64,000 nucleotides of DNA from Bog-473 sp963750075 (GCA_963750075.1 CAVVPG010000002.1:124001-188000); one strand, 5' to 3'; positions 9,511-19,239 are shown, counted from the stretch's first letter. Made by a program: numbers and translations. The notes: generated from the letters alone by a model not told the origin.

Positions 9511-10227
9511 TCAGGGGCCGCCCCCCGGGGCGAAGCGCCCGGTGAAGGCCACCACGCGCCAGCCGCCCCCGTGGACCCGGGCCAGCTTGTAGGTGACGTC
9601 GACCACGTTGGAGACCACGGCCCAGTTGACCCGCCTTCCGCCGCCCGGGGTCGGGGCGTGCGTCGCGCTGCCCTGCCAGTCCGTCTGGTGCACCACGGCC
9701 GCCGCCGTCGCCGTGGCGCCGCTGAAGGCGACGTAGCGGACGCTGGTCCGGTCGCGCAGCGGGCCGGGTGGCCCGAGGACCATGCTGGTCGGGCTGCGCA
9801 CGCAGCGGGCCGGGTCGATCCTCCGCACCCGGGCGTCGAAGGTCGAGCGGACCTGCGCCGCCTCCGCGCCGGTGAAGGTGGCGGCGATCTGCGCGTGCAT
9901 GAAGGCGGCCATGCCGGCGATCAGGGACGGGTCGAAGACGGTGCAGCGGCCCGCCGCCGTCCAGCGCCACGGCGAGCTCGTCGTCGACATGCTGTGCTGC
10001 AGCCACGAGCCGGGGCCGGCCAGCGTCCAGCGGCCGTGCGACTGCACGGGGAGGTAGTCGGCGTCGTCGAAGACCTGCAGGGCCCGCGCCACGGCGGCCG
10101 TCGCCGCCTGGCTCGTCGCGTCCGAGGGCTGCGAGGCTGCGGCGGGGACCAGGGGGGCCAGGGCGAGGAGCCCGGCGGACAGCGCGAGCACGGCACGGAC
10201 CCGGGTGCGCACCTCGTCTGGACGCAT
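9511..10227 (-). CDS. Secreted hypothetical protein, 238 aa
   Basis: Start ATG 10225-10227. A clear Sec signal peptide occupies about residues 10-32 (VLALSAGLLALAPLVPAAAS, cleavage near the AAAS), followed by an exported domain with two cysteines (GRCTVF and ARCVRS), which may form a disulfide. The C-terminal third (VVSNVVDVTYKLARVHGGGWRVVAFTG) resembles the beta-rich halves of NTF2-like or Mce-associated exported proteins, but I do not recognise a family. Divergent from the dioxygenase gene, with only 49 bases between starts. Confidence 0.6.
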   Translation of the reverse strand: MRPDEVRTRVRAVLALSAGLLALAPLVPAAASQPSDATSQAATAAVARALQVFDDADYLPVQSHGRWTLAGPGSWLQHSMSTTSSPWRWTAAGRCTVFDPSLIAGMAAFMHAQIAATFTGAEAAQVRSTFDARVRRIDPARCVRSPTSMVLGPPGPLRDRTSVRYVAFSGATATAAAVVHQTDWQGSATHAPTPGGGRRVNWAVVSNVVDVTYKLARVHGGGWRVVAFTGRFAPGGGP

Positions 10228-10276
10228 GTGACCCCCGACCCCTCCGCTCGAGATGATGCCTCGGTACAGTACCGAC

Positions 10277-11220
10277 ATGACGACGACGGCGGCCGCCGGG
10301 GCCACCCCGCGTGCCTTCCGCCTGCCCGGGTACCCGGTCGCGGTGGGGCCGTTCACGCACGTGGCGGCGGAGCGGGACCGCCTGGGCGCGCTGCGTTGGC
10401 GCAGCTTCGACGTGCGCCGGCTGGGTGCGACGGTCGGCGGCGAGATCGTGGGCGTCGACCTCACGGCGTCACTCCCCGACGAAGTCGTGGCGGAGATCCG
10501 CCAGGCGCTCTTCGAGTACAAGGTCATCTTCTTCCGCGACCAGCCGCTGACGCCGGCCCAGCACGTGGCGTTCGCGCGGCGCTTCGGCGACTTGGAGGTC
10601 CACCCGTTCCTCGCCTCCAACAGGGCGAGCCCGAGCTCGTCCGCTTCGAGAAGACGGCCGAGGTGAGCGGCTACGAGAACTCGTGGCACCACGACGTCAC
10701 CTGGCGCGCCTGCCCGTCCATGGGCGCCATCCTGCACACGCTCGACGTCCCCGACAGCGGTGGCGACACGTTGTTCTCCGACATGTACGCCGCCTACGAC
10801 GCGCTGGACGAGGAGACGAAGGCGGAGATCGACGGGCTGAGCGCGGTGCACGACTTCACGCAGACGTTCGGGCACACCATGACGCCGGAGCAGCGCCGCG
10901 AGGCGCAGGCGCAGTACCCGCCGGTCCGCCACCCCGTGGTCTGCACGCACCCCGCCACCGGCAAGCTGCACCTCTACGTGAACCGGCCCTTCGTGAGCCA
11001 CCTGGAGGGGCTCGACCGCGAGGCCAGCCTGGACCTGTTGGACCGCCTGTGCCGGCAGGCCGATGCGCCCGAGCACCAGTGCCGCTTCACCTGGAGCAGG
11101 GACGCGGTCGCCTTCTGGGACAACCGCGCGGTGCAGCACTACGCCTCGAGCGACTACTGGCCCCAGCGCCGCTCCATGGAGCGGGCGTCGGTCATCGGCA
11201 CCCGGCCCGCCCGCCTGTAG
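10277..11220 (+). CDS. TauD/TfdA-family Fe(II)/2-oxoglutarate dioxygenase, one frameshift as read
   Basis: Start ATG 10277. The first 115 residues (to about 10620) and the remainder lie in different frames. Restoring one C next to 10621 (AAC CAG GGC) joins them into an about 315-residue enzyme of normal family length. The Fe(II) ligands are visible: H and D in NSWHHDVTW and the distal His in AFWDNRAVQHYA; the 2-oxoglutarate-binding Arg is probably the one in that C-terminal stretch or shortly after it. Family members hydroxylate sulfonates, aryloxyalkanoates and similar small acids using 2-oxoglutarate and oxygen; the substrate here is not predictable. The frameshift is in a CC pair, so it may be a sequencing error. 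Confidence 0.82.
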
Positions 11221-11222
11221 GG

Positions 11223-11270
11223 GATCCCCGGGCGCCCGGCCCGCACCGACCGGGCGCCCGTGCGGGGATC
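11223..11270. terminator. Bidirectional hairpin between convergent genes
   Basis: Perfect 10-bp stem GGGCGCCCGG (11230-11239) with CCGGGCGCCC (11250-11259), extended by GATCCCC (11223-11229) pairing with GGGGATC (11264-11270). It lies exactly between the dioxygenase stop and the stop of the leftward membrane-protein gene. No T-run, as is usual in GC-rich actinobacteria. Confidence 0.75.
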
Positions 11271-11964
11271 AGGCTGCCGGGGGGTCGGCGCCGGATACGG
11301 CGGGCGAGCGGCGCTGCAGCGCCGAGGGGCCGAGGCCCGAGTGCGCCGAGACGATGACGGCCGACGCCAGCATGACGTAGACGAGGTCGAGCAGGATGGA
11401 GAGCGTGCCGCTCCGGCTGGCGCCGAAGCTGCCGAAGACGCCCGGTGCGACGAGCGCGAACACCAGGTAGACGGCCACGGCCAACGAGACGATGAGCTGC
11501 AGCCAGTAGATGAAGCACACCACCCCCGCGTAGGACTGCATGACGCGCAGGTTGGGTCCCGTCACCGCCCCGTCGCCGCGCGCCGTCTCGACCCCCCGCC
11601 CGAGGTGCATGAGCAGCGTGAGACCGAAGAGCACGACGAAGAGGCCCCCGATCACGACCTCGCGGGCGATGGAGTTCGTCAGGGGCGAGTCGTGGGGCGC
11701 GATGACCGAGAAGATGGAGGTCACGATGAGCACCGACCCGGCGAAGGTCAGCTGCAGGGTGACGAAGCTCATGCCGAAGAGGTAGACGCTCTGTGAGCGG
11801 AGGCCCCGCTGGTCCGGTTCGGCCCGGTTGGCCACGATCAGGATGATCGGGACCAGCAGCACGATGGAGAAGAGCGCGAAGGCGATCGCGATCACGGCGA
11901 CGACACCGCCGGCGAGGCCGGCGACCTGGCTCGGGATCGCGACCCCGTTCGGAGCGGTGATCAT
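11269..11964 (-). CDS. Multipass membrane protein of unknown function, 231 aa
   Basis: Start ATG 11962-11964, preceded by a GGGGG ribosome-binding site eight bases upstream. About five hydrophobic segments are visible, the first near residues 18-46 and others around 65-90, 105-125, 145-170 and 185-205. The C-terminus is a short charged, Ser/Pro-rich tail. No family motif recognised. It shares no operon with neighbours: the dioxygenase is convergent and the amidohydrolase is divergent. Confidence 0.65.
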   Translation of the reverse strand: MITAPNGVAIPSQVAGLAGGVVAVIAIAFALFSIVLLVPIILIVANRAEPDQRGLRSQSVYLFGMSFVTLQLTFAGSVLIVTSIFSVIAPHDSPLTNSIAREVVIGGLFVVLFGLTLLMHLGRGVETARGDGAVTGPNLRVMQSYAGVVCFIYWLQLIVSLAVAVYLVFALVAPGVFGSFGASRSGTLSILLDLVYVMLASAVIVSAHSGLGPSALQRRSPAVSGADPPAA

Positions 11965-12080
11965 GGCAGAACCCCCTTGTCCACGCCCCCCGGGCGTCGC
12001 ACGCACGGTACGTCCGCCGGGCCCCGGAAGGGCGGATGCCCGCGGGCTCCTTCCGCCCCGGCGGGCCTAACCTCGCCGCG

Positions 12081-13624
12081 GTGTCTCGCATCGGCCCTTC
12101 TCCCGCCGCCAACGCGATCGGCACGACGACCACCTCCCCCTCCCGGCCGGGCCCGTCTCCAACGGCGAGTTCGTCCCCGCGCCCCGCTCGGCGCGCGACC
12201 GGGCCGTCGACGGCCTCGTCCGGGCCTCCGTCGACGACGCGGCGCGGCGGCTCGGCGTCGACCGCCGGCGCTTCCTCCAGGGCGCCGGGGCAGTGGCGGT
12301 CTCCCTCGCCGCCTTCGAGCTCGCCGGGTGCGCGTCGCCGCCGTCGCACCCGGGCGCGGCGGCCCGCCCCCGCGGCGGGCGCTACCACGCGCCGCCCCCC
12401 CGGAGGACGCGGCGGCCTGCGCGCAGGCCCTGACGGGGTCGGAGTTCGTCTTCGACGTGCACACGCACCACGTGATTCCGGGCGGCCCCTGGGTGCAGAA
12501 CGCGCCCGAGACGGCCTCGCTCGTGCTCTCCATGCTCCCGGCGGGCTGCACCGATGCGGACCAGCTCGACTGCGTCGACCGGGCGACCTATCTGCACGAC
12601 CTCTTCCTGGCCAGCGACACGACGGTCGCCGTGCTCACCGACGTCCCGAACTCGGGCCCGTCGACCGCCCCGATCCCGTTCCCCGAGGCCCTGAGCACCC
12701 AGCAGATCACCGCCGGGCTCACCGGCGGCGGCGCGCGCCGGCTCCTGGTGGAGAACATCGTCGCCCCCAACGTGGGTCCGCTGGCTGCCACCCTCGACGA
12801 GATGTCGAGCGCGGTGGCGCAGGGGCCGCCGGTGGCCTTCAAGGTGTACACCGCCTGGAGCCCGACGGCTCAGGGCTTCTCGCTCGAGGACCCCGCCATC
12901 GGCCTCCCCACCGTCCAGCACGCGCACGACCTCGGCGTGAAGGTCTTCGTGGCCCACAAGGGCCTGCCGCTGGTGAACTTCGACCCGGCCTTCAACCACC
13001 CCGACGACATGGTGGCGGTCTCGCGCCAGTTCCCCGACATGCAATTCGTCGTCTACCACGCCGCCTGGGACCCCTCGCACGTCGAGGGGCCCTACGACCC
13101 GAACGCGACCATCGGCATCGACACGCTGCTGGCCTCGCTCGACCGCCACGGCGTGCCACCGAACGACAACGTCTGGGTCGACGTGGCCTCGACTGTGGCG
13201 CCAGCTCCTGACCACGCCCGACCAGGCGGCCCACGCGCTCGGCAAGCTGCTCGGCCGGGTCGGCACGCAGCGCGTCCTGTGGGGCACCGACGCCATCTGG
13301 TACGGGAGCCCGCAGGCCCAGATCATGGCCATGCGCGCCTTCGAGATCAGCCCCGAGTTCCAGGACGTCTACAAATACCCGGCGCTGACCGACGAGGTGA
13401 AGGCCGGCCTCTTCGGCCTCAACGCCGCCGCGCTCTTCGGGATCGACTCGGCCGCCACGCGCTGCGGGCTCACGACCGACCCGCTGACCGCCAACATCTC
13501 GGAGGCGGCGCAGCTGCGCGACGAGGGCGCCCTGCCCTCGGCGTGGGCGCCGCACGGGCCGACCACGCGGCGCCAGGTCCTGGACTGGCTGGCCTCGCCG
13601 TTGACCCACTGGGTGCCGTCGTAG
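12081..13624 (+). CDS. Tat-exported lipoprotein amidohydrolase (amidohydrolase_2 type), three frameshifts as read
   Basis: Proposed start GTG 12081. A twin-arginine signal with lipobox is readable at about 12263-12332 (RRRFLQGAGAVAVS, then LAGC), so the enzyme should be a membrane-anchored exported lipoprotein. The catalytic part begins FVFDVHTHH (metal-binding HxH); later metal-site candidates are VFVAHKG, VVYHAAW and the Asp in LWGTDAIWYG. Three single-base changes are needed for one frame: a missing C near 12122, a missing C in the C7 run 12395-12401, and an extra base near 13195. The repaired length is about 514 residues. The amidohydrolase_2 family hydrolyses or decarboxylates small cyclic or aromatic acids; the substrate is unknown. 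Confidence 0.75.
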
Positions 13625-13636
13625 GGGGGCGTCCGC

Positions 13637-14470
13637 TCAGTGGTGGTGGGCCACCAGTGACCGCAGGACGAAGACACCGCGCTGGGTGTAGGTCGAGGTC
13701 CCGAACGACGTGTGGGTGGTCACCGTGAGGTCCTGCTGCTCGCGGAGCGGGAGGCCGGTGCGCGTGCTGAACCAGACCTCGGTGCGCTCGGTCCCGCGCT
13801 GCGCGCCCGTGTCCGCTCGCACCCGCAGGAATTGCGCCGCCTGGACGGGCGTGCCCCCGACGGTGATCGTGTCGAGCCCGACGAACGTGTACGGGCCGGC
13901 GCTGACCGTGCGCCCCGCCACCGACGTGTTGGTCCCGGTGCACCGCGACGGCCACCGCTGGCCTGGTGTCGCGTGGGCGGGCACGGCCATGGTGCCGGCC
14001 GCGCAGGTGAACGTGCTCAGGTTGGTGACGTCGATCGGGCCGATGGCCCACAGCTGGTACGTCTGGCCGCCGGCCTCCCACAGGTCGCCGCCGTGCAGGC
14101 AGTAGTCCCAGGTCTGCCAGTGGTGGGTGCTGTAGTCGACCCGGAAGACCCAGCAGTCCGGCCCCTTCAGCGTGACGGTGCCGGGGATGGTGGGCCCCTC
14201 CGGCTGGGACAGCGGCGGCAGGGTCAGGTGCTCGGTGCCCGAGCCGGTGTAGTCGTAGACGCCGGGTGACGGCCGGTTGGCGCCGGGCGCGCCGCCGCCG
14301 CCCTTGCCCAGTTGCGTCTCCGCCTGGAGCATGGACACCGGCCGGGCGTGGTTCGTGGACAACACGACGAAGAGGGCGAGCGAGCCGAGGACGACGACGA
14401 CCGCGCCGAGCACCCACGGCCACCTGCGCCGGTGCCGCGTGCGGGACTCCGGCGGTGCTGGTTCGCTCAC
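13637..14470 (-). CDS. Membrane-anchored hypothetical protein, 277 aa
   Basis: Start GTG 14468-14470. A basic N-terminus (TRHRRRWP) precedes one transmembrane segment (WVLGAVVVVLGSLALFVVL, about residues 18-37), so the rest lies outside the membrane. The exported part is Thr/Gly-rich with several Cys and Trp (PDCWVF, WDYCLHGGDLWE, FTCAAG) and probably a disulfide-stabilised beta fold. The C-terminus ends in a His triplet. No family recognised. Convergent with the amidohydrolase across 12 bases and 34 bases downstream of the permease gene, with which it may share a transcript. Confidence 0.6.
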   Translation of the reverse strand: MSEPAPPESRTRHRRRWPWVLGAVVVVLGSLALFVVLSTNHARPVSMLQAETQLGKGGGGAPGANRPSPGVYDYTGSGTEHLTLPPLSQPEGPTIPGTVTLKGPDCWVFRVDYSTHHWQTWDYCLHGGDLWEAGGQTYQLWAIGPIDVTNLSTFTCAAGTMAVPAHATPGQRWPSRCTGTNTSVAGRTVSAGPYTFVGLDTITVGGTPVQAAQFLRVRADTGAQRGTERTEVWFSTRTGLPLREQQDLTVTTHTSFGTSTYTQRGVFVLRSLVAHHH

Positions 14471-14504
14471 GGGGGCGGATCGTAGAGGGCCGGGGCTGCG
14501 ATCC

Positions 14505-17015
14505 TCACTCGGCCCGCAGCAGGAGTCCCGCCGGCGTGCGCGCCGCCATGCGCCCCGGAACGGCGGCGACCAGGTTGCCGAGCACGAGCGCGCCGGCCGC
14601 GATGGCGCCGATCACGAGCGACGGCACGGTCGGGTCGGGCACCACGTAGATCCGGTTGGCGAAGAGGTCCCACAGCAGCCGGCCCACCACGATGCCGAGC
14701 GGGATCCCGACCAGCAGCCCGATGCCCACCGCGACCGTCGCCTGCCAGGCCAGCGTCGCGGCCAGCTGCCGTCCCGTGAAGCCGAGCGTGCGCAGCATGG
14801 CCATGGACCGGCGCCGGCGCCGGACCGACGCGATCAGGGTCAGCCCGAGTGCCGCCACCGCCCCCGCCGTCAGCCCGAGGCCGAGGAGCAACGGGGTGGA
14901 GCCCATGGAGCGGTAGTTGACGATCTCGGCCGGACGCTGCACCGCCAGCACCGACGTGGGGTAGTTGGTGGGGAGCGAGAGCTCGGCGGCGATGTGGTCG
15001 AGTGACCGCGCCGCCGCCGCAGCGTTCACGCCCGGCTTCAGGCGCACGAAGACGGCATTGGGCCCCGTCGGCGTCACGGCGAACTGGTTCCGGACCGACT
15101 CGGGGAGGAGCTGGTAGGGCGCCACCGCACCCGTGCCCATGGAAGGGTGGCCGGTCACCCCTCCGATCCCGACGGCCGGCATGGTCGCCGTCCCGACGAT
15201 CCGGAGCGCATGGGGCGCGGTCGTGCCGTAGCGCACCGTCACCGTGTCCCCCACGACCTTGTGCAACTGGGCCAGGGTACCGGGGCCGAGCACGATCTGG
15301 TCCGTGGCGTCGAAGGCGTGCCCGGTCAGGACGGGCGGAGCGACCGCTTCCTTCGGGGTCCCGGCGATGACGGGCACGGCGACGCCGTCGATCTGCAGCG
15401 TGCCGAACCAGTAGGCGGACCACGCCGCCACCTGGGGGTCGTGGTCGAGGAGGCTCGCAGACTGCGCGGCGGGGACGTCGCCCACCCCGCCACCGGCGAT
15501 CAGCGCGTCGTCCCAGTTCCACCCGTAGAGGCTGGGGTGCGACACCAGGGAGTCGAGGCTCGACCCGAACACCACCGTGGCGACGACGACGATGACCGCC
15601 AGCACGGCGCCGAGGATGGCCGATCGCACCGGCACGGCCTCGGCCTCGGCCCCCGGCTCCACGGCGAAGCGGATCCCGGCCACCGCCGAGACGGGGAGGC
15701 CGCTGTTGGCCGCGGCCGTCGCGACGGGTGAGGGCGACCGGGTGCGGCGCCGCCAGCCCTCGGTTGAGCGGTGCGGCGCGCGCTGGACGGCCAGGACGAC
15801 GGCCAACGCGCCCAGAACGACGACCAGCGACAGCACGCCGAGCCCGAGCACCGCCCAGTCGGCGGCGACGCCCGGATGGGGATAGACGGGGCGCACGGGG
15901 CCGAGCGGGGACAGCGGGGAGAGCGCGACCGCCACCGCGCCGGCCAGGAGCGCGCCCAGCACGACGGCCGCGCCGATCCCGAGCAGCCCGTCGCCCGCGG
16001 TCATGCCCGGGTCCGCCCCCAGCGCGCGCAGCGTCCGCTCCTCGTGGGCCCAGAAGCCCAGTTGGCGCGCGATCAGCTGGCCCGCGATGAGCAGCGCGGC
16101 CAGTCCGGCGATGAGCCCGAACACCGCCAGCGCGATGGCCTCCGGCTTGATGGCGTTCTCGGCCTTCACGACGTCGATCGACGCGTCGTAGAAGTCGTAG
16201 GGCAGGACCGCCGGCACGACGCGCTCGACCTCGGCCTCGACGGCCGGCACGTCGCGGCTCCCGTGCCGGAGCTGCAGAAAGGTGAACGAGAAGTTCGAGC
16301 AGCAGTCGACCCACTGCCGCGTCAGCGCTGGGGTGAGGATGGCCGTGGTGGACGAACCCGCGTCGACGTCGTCCTGCACGACGGCGTTGTTGAGCACGAC
16401 GGTGCCCACCAACGTCAGCCTGGTGCGCTCGAAGGGCGGTGGGGGCTGGCCCGTGCCCGGGGTGGACTGCGTGTTGGCGTAGGTGCCCCACTCGGTGGTC
16501 TCGCCGACGTGGAGCCCGAGGGCCTGGGCCGCGGCGACGGTCATGACGACCTCGTTCGGGTTGTTCGGGTCCGCCATCCGGCCCTGCACGACGCTCGGCC
16601 GGTCCTGGGTGAAGAACTCGCCGTCGACGCTGCCGTAGGCGGTGAAGTTCGCCTTGAGGGCGTCCGGCGTGGGTTGCCCGTCCGCCCGGATGGGGACGGC
16701 GTAGACGGCGGTGTAGCTCTCCGCCCGGGTGACGTGGGGCAGGAGCGCGATCTTCTGCACGAGCGGACCGTCGTAGCCGGACGTGAAGCCGAGCGGCGGG
16801 GCATAGAGCCCGGTGCCGAGACTCAGGTCCGAGGGGTTGGTGCTGGCGAGATACGTCGAGAACGACGACCCGGTCCGCCGCGCCGCGGCGATCGAGCCCA
16901 GGGACAGGCCGCCCACCAGCCCGATCAGGAGGACGAGGGAGAGGTAGGCGCCCCGGCGGCGCCCGAAGGTGGCCCGGAACCGGTAGCGCGCGACGCGCAG
17001 CAGCCCACCCGTCAC
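14505..17015 (-). CDS. FtsX-like ABC transporter permease, 836 aa
   Basis: Start chosen at GTG 17013-17015, giving a basic N-terminus and a membrane helix (YLSLVLLIGLVGGLSLGSIA). The frame runs further upstream without homology. Architecture is the actinobacterial double-FtsX form: N-terminal helix, large extracytoplasmic domain (about 50-250), membrane block at about 330-460, second extracytoplasmic domain, and a C-terminal FtsX domain (ASVRRRRRSMAMLRTLGFTG). The frame is uninterrupted, in contrast to the broken homologue at 6467-9000. No ATPase gene is adjacent, so it must use one encoded elsewhere or act with the MacB-type ATPase at 5698. Probable role: export or extraction of lipids, lipoproteins or peptides. 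Confidence 0.82.
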   Translation of the reverse strand: MTGGLLRVARYRFRATFGRRRGAYLSLVLLIGLVGGLSLGSIAAARRTGSSFSTYLASTNPSDLSLGTGLYAPPLGFTSGYDGPLVQKIALLPHVTRAESYTAVYAVPIRADGQPTPDALKANFTAYGSVDGEFFTQDRPSVVQGRMADPNNPNEVVMTVAAAQALGLHVGETTEWGTYANTQSTPGTGQPPPPFERTRLTLVGTVVLNNAVVQDDVDAGSSTTAILTPALTRQWVDCCSNFSFTFLQLRHGSRDVPAVEAEVERVVPAVLPYDFYDASIDVVKAENAIKPEAIALAVFGLIAGLAALLIAGQLIARQLGFWAHEERTLRALGADPGMTAGDGLLGIGAAVVLGALLAGAVAVALSPLSPLGPVRPVYPHPGVAADWAVLGLGVLSLVVVLGALAVVLAVQRAPHRSTEGWRRRTRSPSPVATAAANSGLPVSAVAGIRFAVEPGAEAEAVPVRSAILGAVLAVIVVVATVVFGSSLDSLVSHPSLYGWNWDDALIAGGGVGDVPAAQSASLLDHDPQVAAWSAYWFGTLQIDGVAVPVIAGTPKEAVAPPVLTGHAFDATDQIVLGPGTLAQLHKVVGDTVTVRYGTTAPHALRIVGTATMPAVGIGGVTGHPSMGTGAVAPYQLLPESVRNQFAVTPTGPNAVFVRLKPGVNAAAAARSLDHIAAELSLPTNYPTSVLAVQRPAEIVNYRSMGSTPLLLGLGLTAGAVAALGLTLIASVRRRRRSMAMLRTLGFTGRQLAATLAWQATVAVGIGLLVGIPLGIVVGRLLWDLFANRIYVVPDPTVPSLVIGAIAAGALVLGNLVAAVPGRMAARTPAGLLLRAE

Positions 17016-17180
17016 GGGCGGCGCCCGCCGTCGTGGTGGAGCCTGCGCGTCGCCGTCATCGCATCGGTGCCCCTTGCCTCGTCGCAGGCAGTCTGCACGC
17101 GGGAGGGAGGCGCGCCAAGGCAGGTAGCCGCCCACGGCGCGGTCGTGCCAGCACCACGAGCGCAGGTCAGCGACGCTTTC

Positions 17181-18248
17181 TCAGGCGGCGAGCGCCCCCG
17201 GCGTCATCGTCGCCGCACCGCCGCCCGCCGCCCGGCCCGCCCCGTTCGGGTACACCGCCAGCGCCAGCAGCACGAGCAGGGGCCCGGTGTTGGGGTCGGT
17301 GGCCAGGCCGGTGAACGCACCGCCGAAGGCCTCGCCGAACACCCAGTAGTCGAGCGCCAGCGCGGCGCCCGCGACGAGGAAGACGGTCGGGTGGCGCGTG
17401 ACGAGCGGGCCGAGGCCGATCACGAAGGAGAGGACGGCGCACGCGATGGCGACCGAAGCGCCGGCGCCCCCGAGGGCGTGGGCGACCGAGAGCGGCACGT
17501 GGGCCAGCCAGCCGGGCTCGCCGCTGACGGCGTTGGTGATGGCGCCCGAGACGCTCCCCGCGGCCCGGTTCGCGGGCAGCAGCCACAGGATCCCGAGCCC
17601 GCACCACACGACGGCCCAGACGGCCTGGCCGCCCCGCGCGCCCAACGGGCCCTCGGCGGCGGCCGGACCGGGTTCCGCCGGAGCGAACCCACCGTCACGC
17701 GTCCGCCGCGGCCACACGAGCACGCCGATGGCCACGTAGAGCAGCGCCGCGCCCGGCGCCCCCGTCAACGGCGACGCCATGCCGCTGAAGAGCATGCCGA
17801 AGCCCTCGCCGAGCGCCCACACGCCGAGGGCCCAGGCGAACGAGACGAGCAGCGCCGGCTTCACGGTCTCGCGGATGAGCAGCCCCACCCCGATGAGGAT
17901 CTGGACGGCGGCGAAGACGACGTCCATCAGGGCCGGCTGCACCGAGATCAGATGGGCGACGTGCGTGATGGCGCTCGACACGACGGCCGGCTGCATCTGC
18001 GCCGAGGGGAGGATGACGCCGTGGGCGAAGCCCTGCCCGAACATCTTGGGCTGGAGCTGCAGCAGCCCGTCGAGGAGCCAGAGGAGGCCGAGGCCGACCT
18101 GGATCGACCGGGCGGACACCCGCCCCGATGGTGTTGCTGGTGTCCGCCCGGCGACCGTTCCGGCGGTGCCGGTCCCCGACGAGCTCGTCCCGGTGGTGTC
18201 CTCCTCGGGGGAGGACCGCTCCCGGGTGGCCGTGGCCGTCATGCTCAC
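17181..18248 (-). CDS. Multipass membrane protein (DoxX-like arrangement), about 355 aa
   Basis: Starts at GTG 18246-18248 (overlapping the upstream stop as GTGA) or at the ATG two codons on. A disordered Ser/Thr/Gly N-terminus (about 40 residues) is followed by two similar four-helix blocks. The first contains LLWLLDGLLQLQPKMFGQGF; the second is introduced by a soluble linker near 190-210 and contains GILWLLPANRAAG. The LLQLQP/MFG start reminds me of DoxX-like membrane proteins, but that is a weak resemblance. Translationally coupled to the secreted His-rich protein upstream, so the two probably work together at the membrane. Confidence 0.65.
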   Translation of the reverse strand: MSMTATATRERSSPEEDTTGTSSSGTGTAGTVAGRTPATPSGRVSARSIQVGLGLLWLLDGLLQLQPKMFGQGFAHGVILPSAQMQPAVVSSAITHVAHLISVQPALMDVVFAAVQILIGVGLLIRETVKPALLVSFAWALGVWALGEGFGMLFSGMASPLTGAPGAALLYVAIGVLVWPRRTRDGGFAPAEPGPAAAEGPLGARGGQAVWAVVWCGLGILWLLPANRAAGSVSGAITNAVSGEPGWLAHVPLSVAHALGGAGASVAIACAVLSFVIGLGPLVTRHPTVFLVAGAALALDYWVFGEAFGGAFTGLATDPNTGPLLVLLALAVYPNGAGRAAGGGAATMTPGALAA

Positions 18249-19171
18249 GCCGTGCCCCGGATGATCGGCGCCAGCTCGGCCCGGGTCAGGTGCGGCTGGA
18301 ACTGGTGGCTCGCCGCCAGCGACGGCTCGGTCCACACGTGGAGCATGAAGTAGGTGTTCGTGTTGTGCACGCCGGCGGCGCAGCTGCCGGTGGCGTCCGT
18401 GTTGCCGACGACGCGCCCGCCGGCGAGGCACAGGTTGTCGTGGGCGTGCCACTGGGTCAGCGAGCCGCCGACGTCAGGGCCGGGCGTGCACGGCGCCGGG
18501 CCGAGGTACATGGCGCCCATGAGCTTGGGCCCGTTCACCGTGTTGGCGTACATGAGGAAGGCGGGGTTCGCGGGATCGAACCCGTCGGTCCGGGCGACCT
18601 GCCAGTTGGCGTAGTGGACCATGTACCCGTTCGGGTTCGTGGCCGGGGTGTAGCCGGCCGCGGTCGCGGCCGACAGGCTCGTGTACTTCTGCAGCGTCGC
18701 GGTGGTTTGTGCGACGAGCTGGTCGGCCGCCGCCTGCTGCGCCGCGGTGGGCGGCGCGGGGGTCGTGGGTGCCATCACCATGCCGTCGAACATGACCGTT
18801 GTGCCCTTGACGTTGGCGCAGACGGCCGAGCTGGTCGACGTCGACGACCCCGAACCCGACTCGGTTGACGACCCGCCGCCCGAGCCGCCCATGGCCATGC
18901 CGGGCATCGACCCCGAGCTCGTCCCCGCGCCCGACGCCGAGCTCGCTCCTTGGTTCGAGCCGCCGGCGGAGGATGCGCCGCCCGAAGGGCTCGACCCGGA
19001 GTGCGTGATGGTCGCCGCGGGGGCGGGGCTCGAGGTGGCGTCGACCACCGTCGTGGCCACCAGCACGAGAACGGCGGCCGTCCCAACCGTGACCAGGCCG
19101 GTCCACCACAGACGGGCGGCCGTCCCCATGGCCGCCTTGCGCTCCGACACCTTCTGGATGAAGCCCCACAT
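18245..19171 (-). CDS. Membrane-anchored secreted protein with Ser/Gly/Met-rich linker, 308 aa
   Basis: Start ATG 19169-19171 with GGAGGAG eight bases upstream. One N-terminal transmembrane helix (about 24-44) is followed by an about 75-residue low-complexity linker of Ser, Gly and Thr containing a Met-rich stretch (MPGMAMGGS). The exported domain has conserved-looking Tyr/His/Trp stretches (GYMVHYANW, TQWHAHDNLCLAGG, FMLHVWTEP) and several cysteines. His plus Met clusters suggest a metal, perhaps copper, but that is inference. Coupled by GTGA to the membrane protein downstream. Confidence 0.65.
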   Translation of the reverse strand: MWGFIQKVSERKAAMGTAARLWWTGLVTVGTAAVLVLVATTVVDATSSPAPAATITHSGSSPSGGASSAGGSNQGASSASGAGTSSGSMPGMAMGGSGGGSSTESGSGSSTSTSSAVCANVKGTTVMFDGMVMAPTTPAPPTAAQQAAADQLVAQTTATLQKYTSLSAATAAGYTPATNPNGYMVHYANWQVARTDGFDPANPAFLMYANTVNGPKLMGAMYLGPAPCTPGPDVGGSLTQWHAHDNLCLAGGRVVGNTDATGSCAAGVHNTNTYFMLHVWTEPSLAASHQFQPHLTRAELAPIIRGTA

Positions 19172-19239
19172 GGCCCACTCCTCCTCAGTTCGTGCTTCGG
19201 AGTCTGAAGGGGAGTTGTCAGGCCACCGTGACCCACCTG

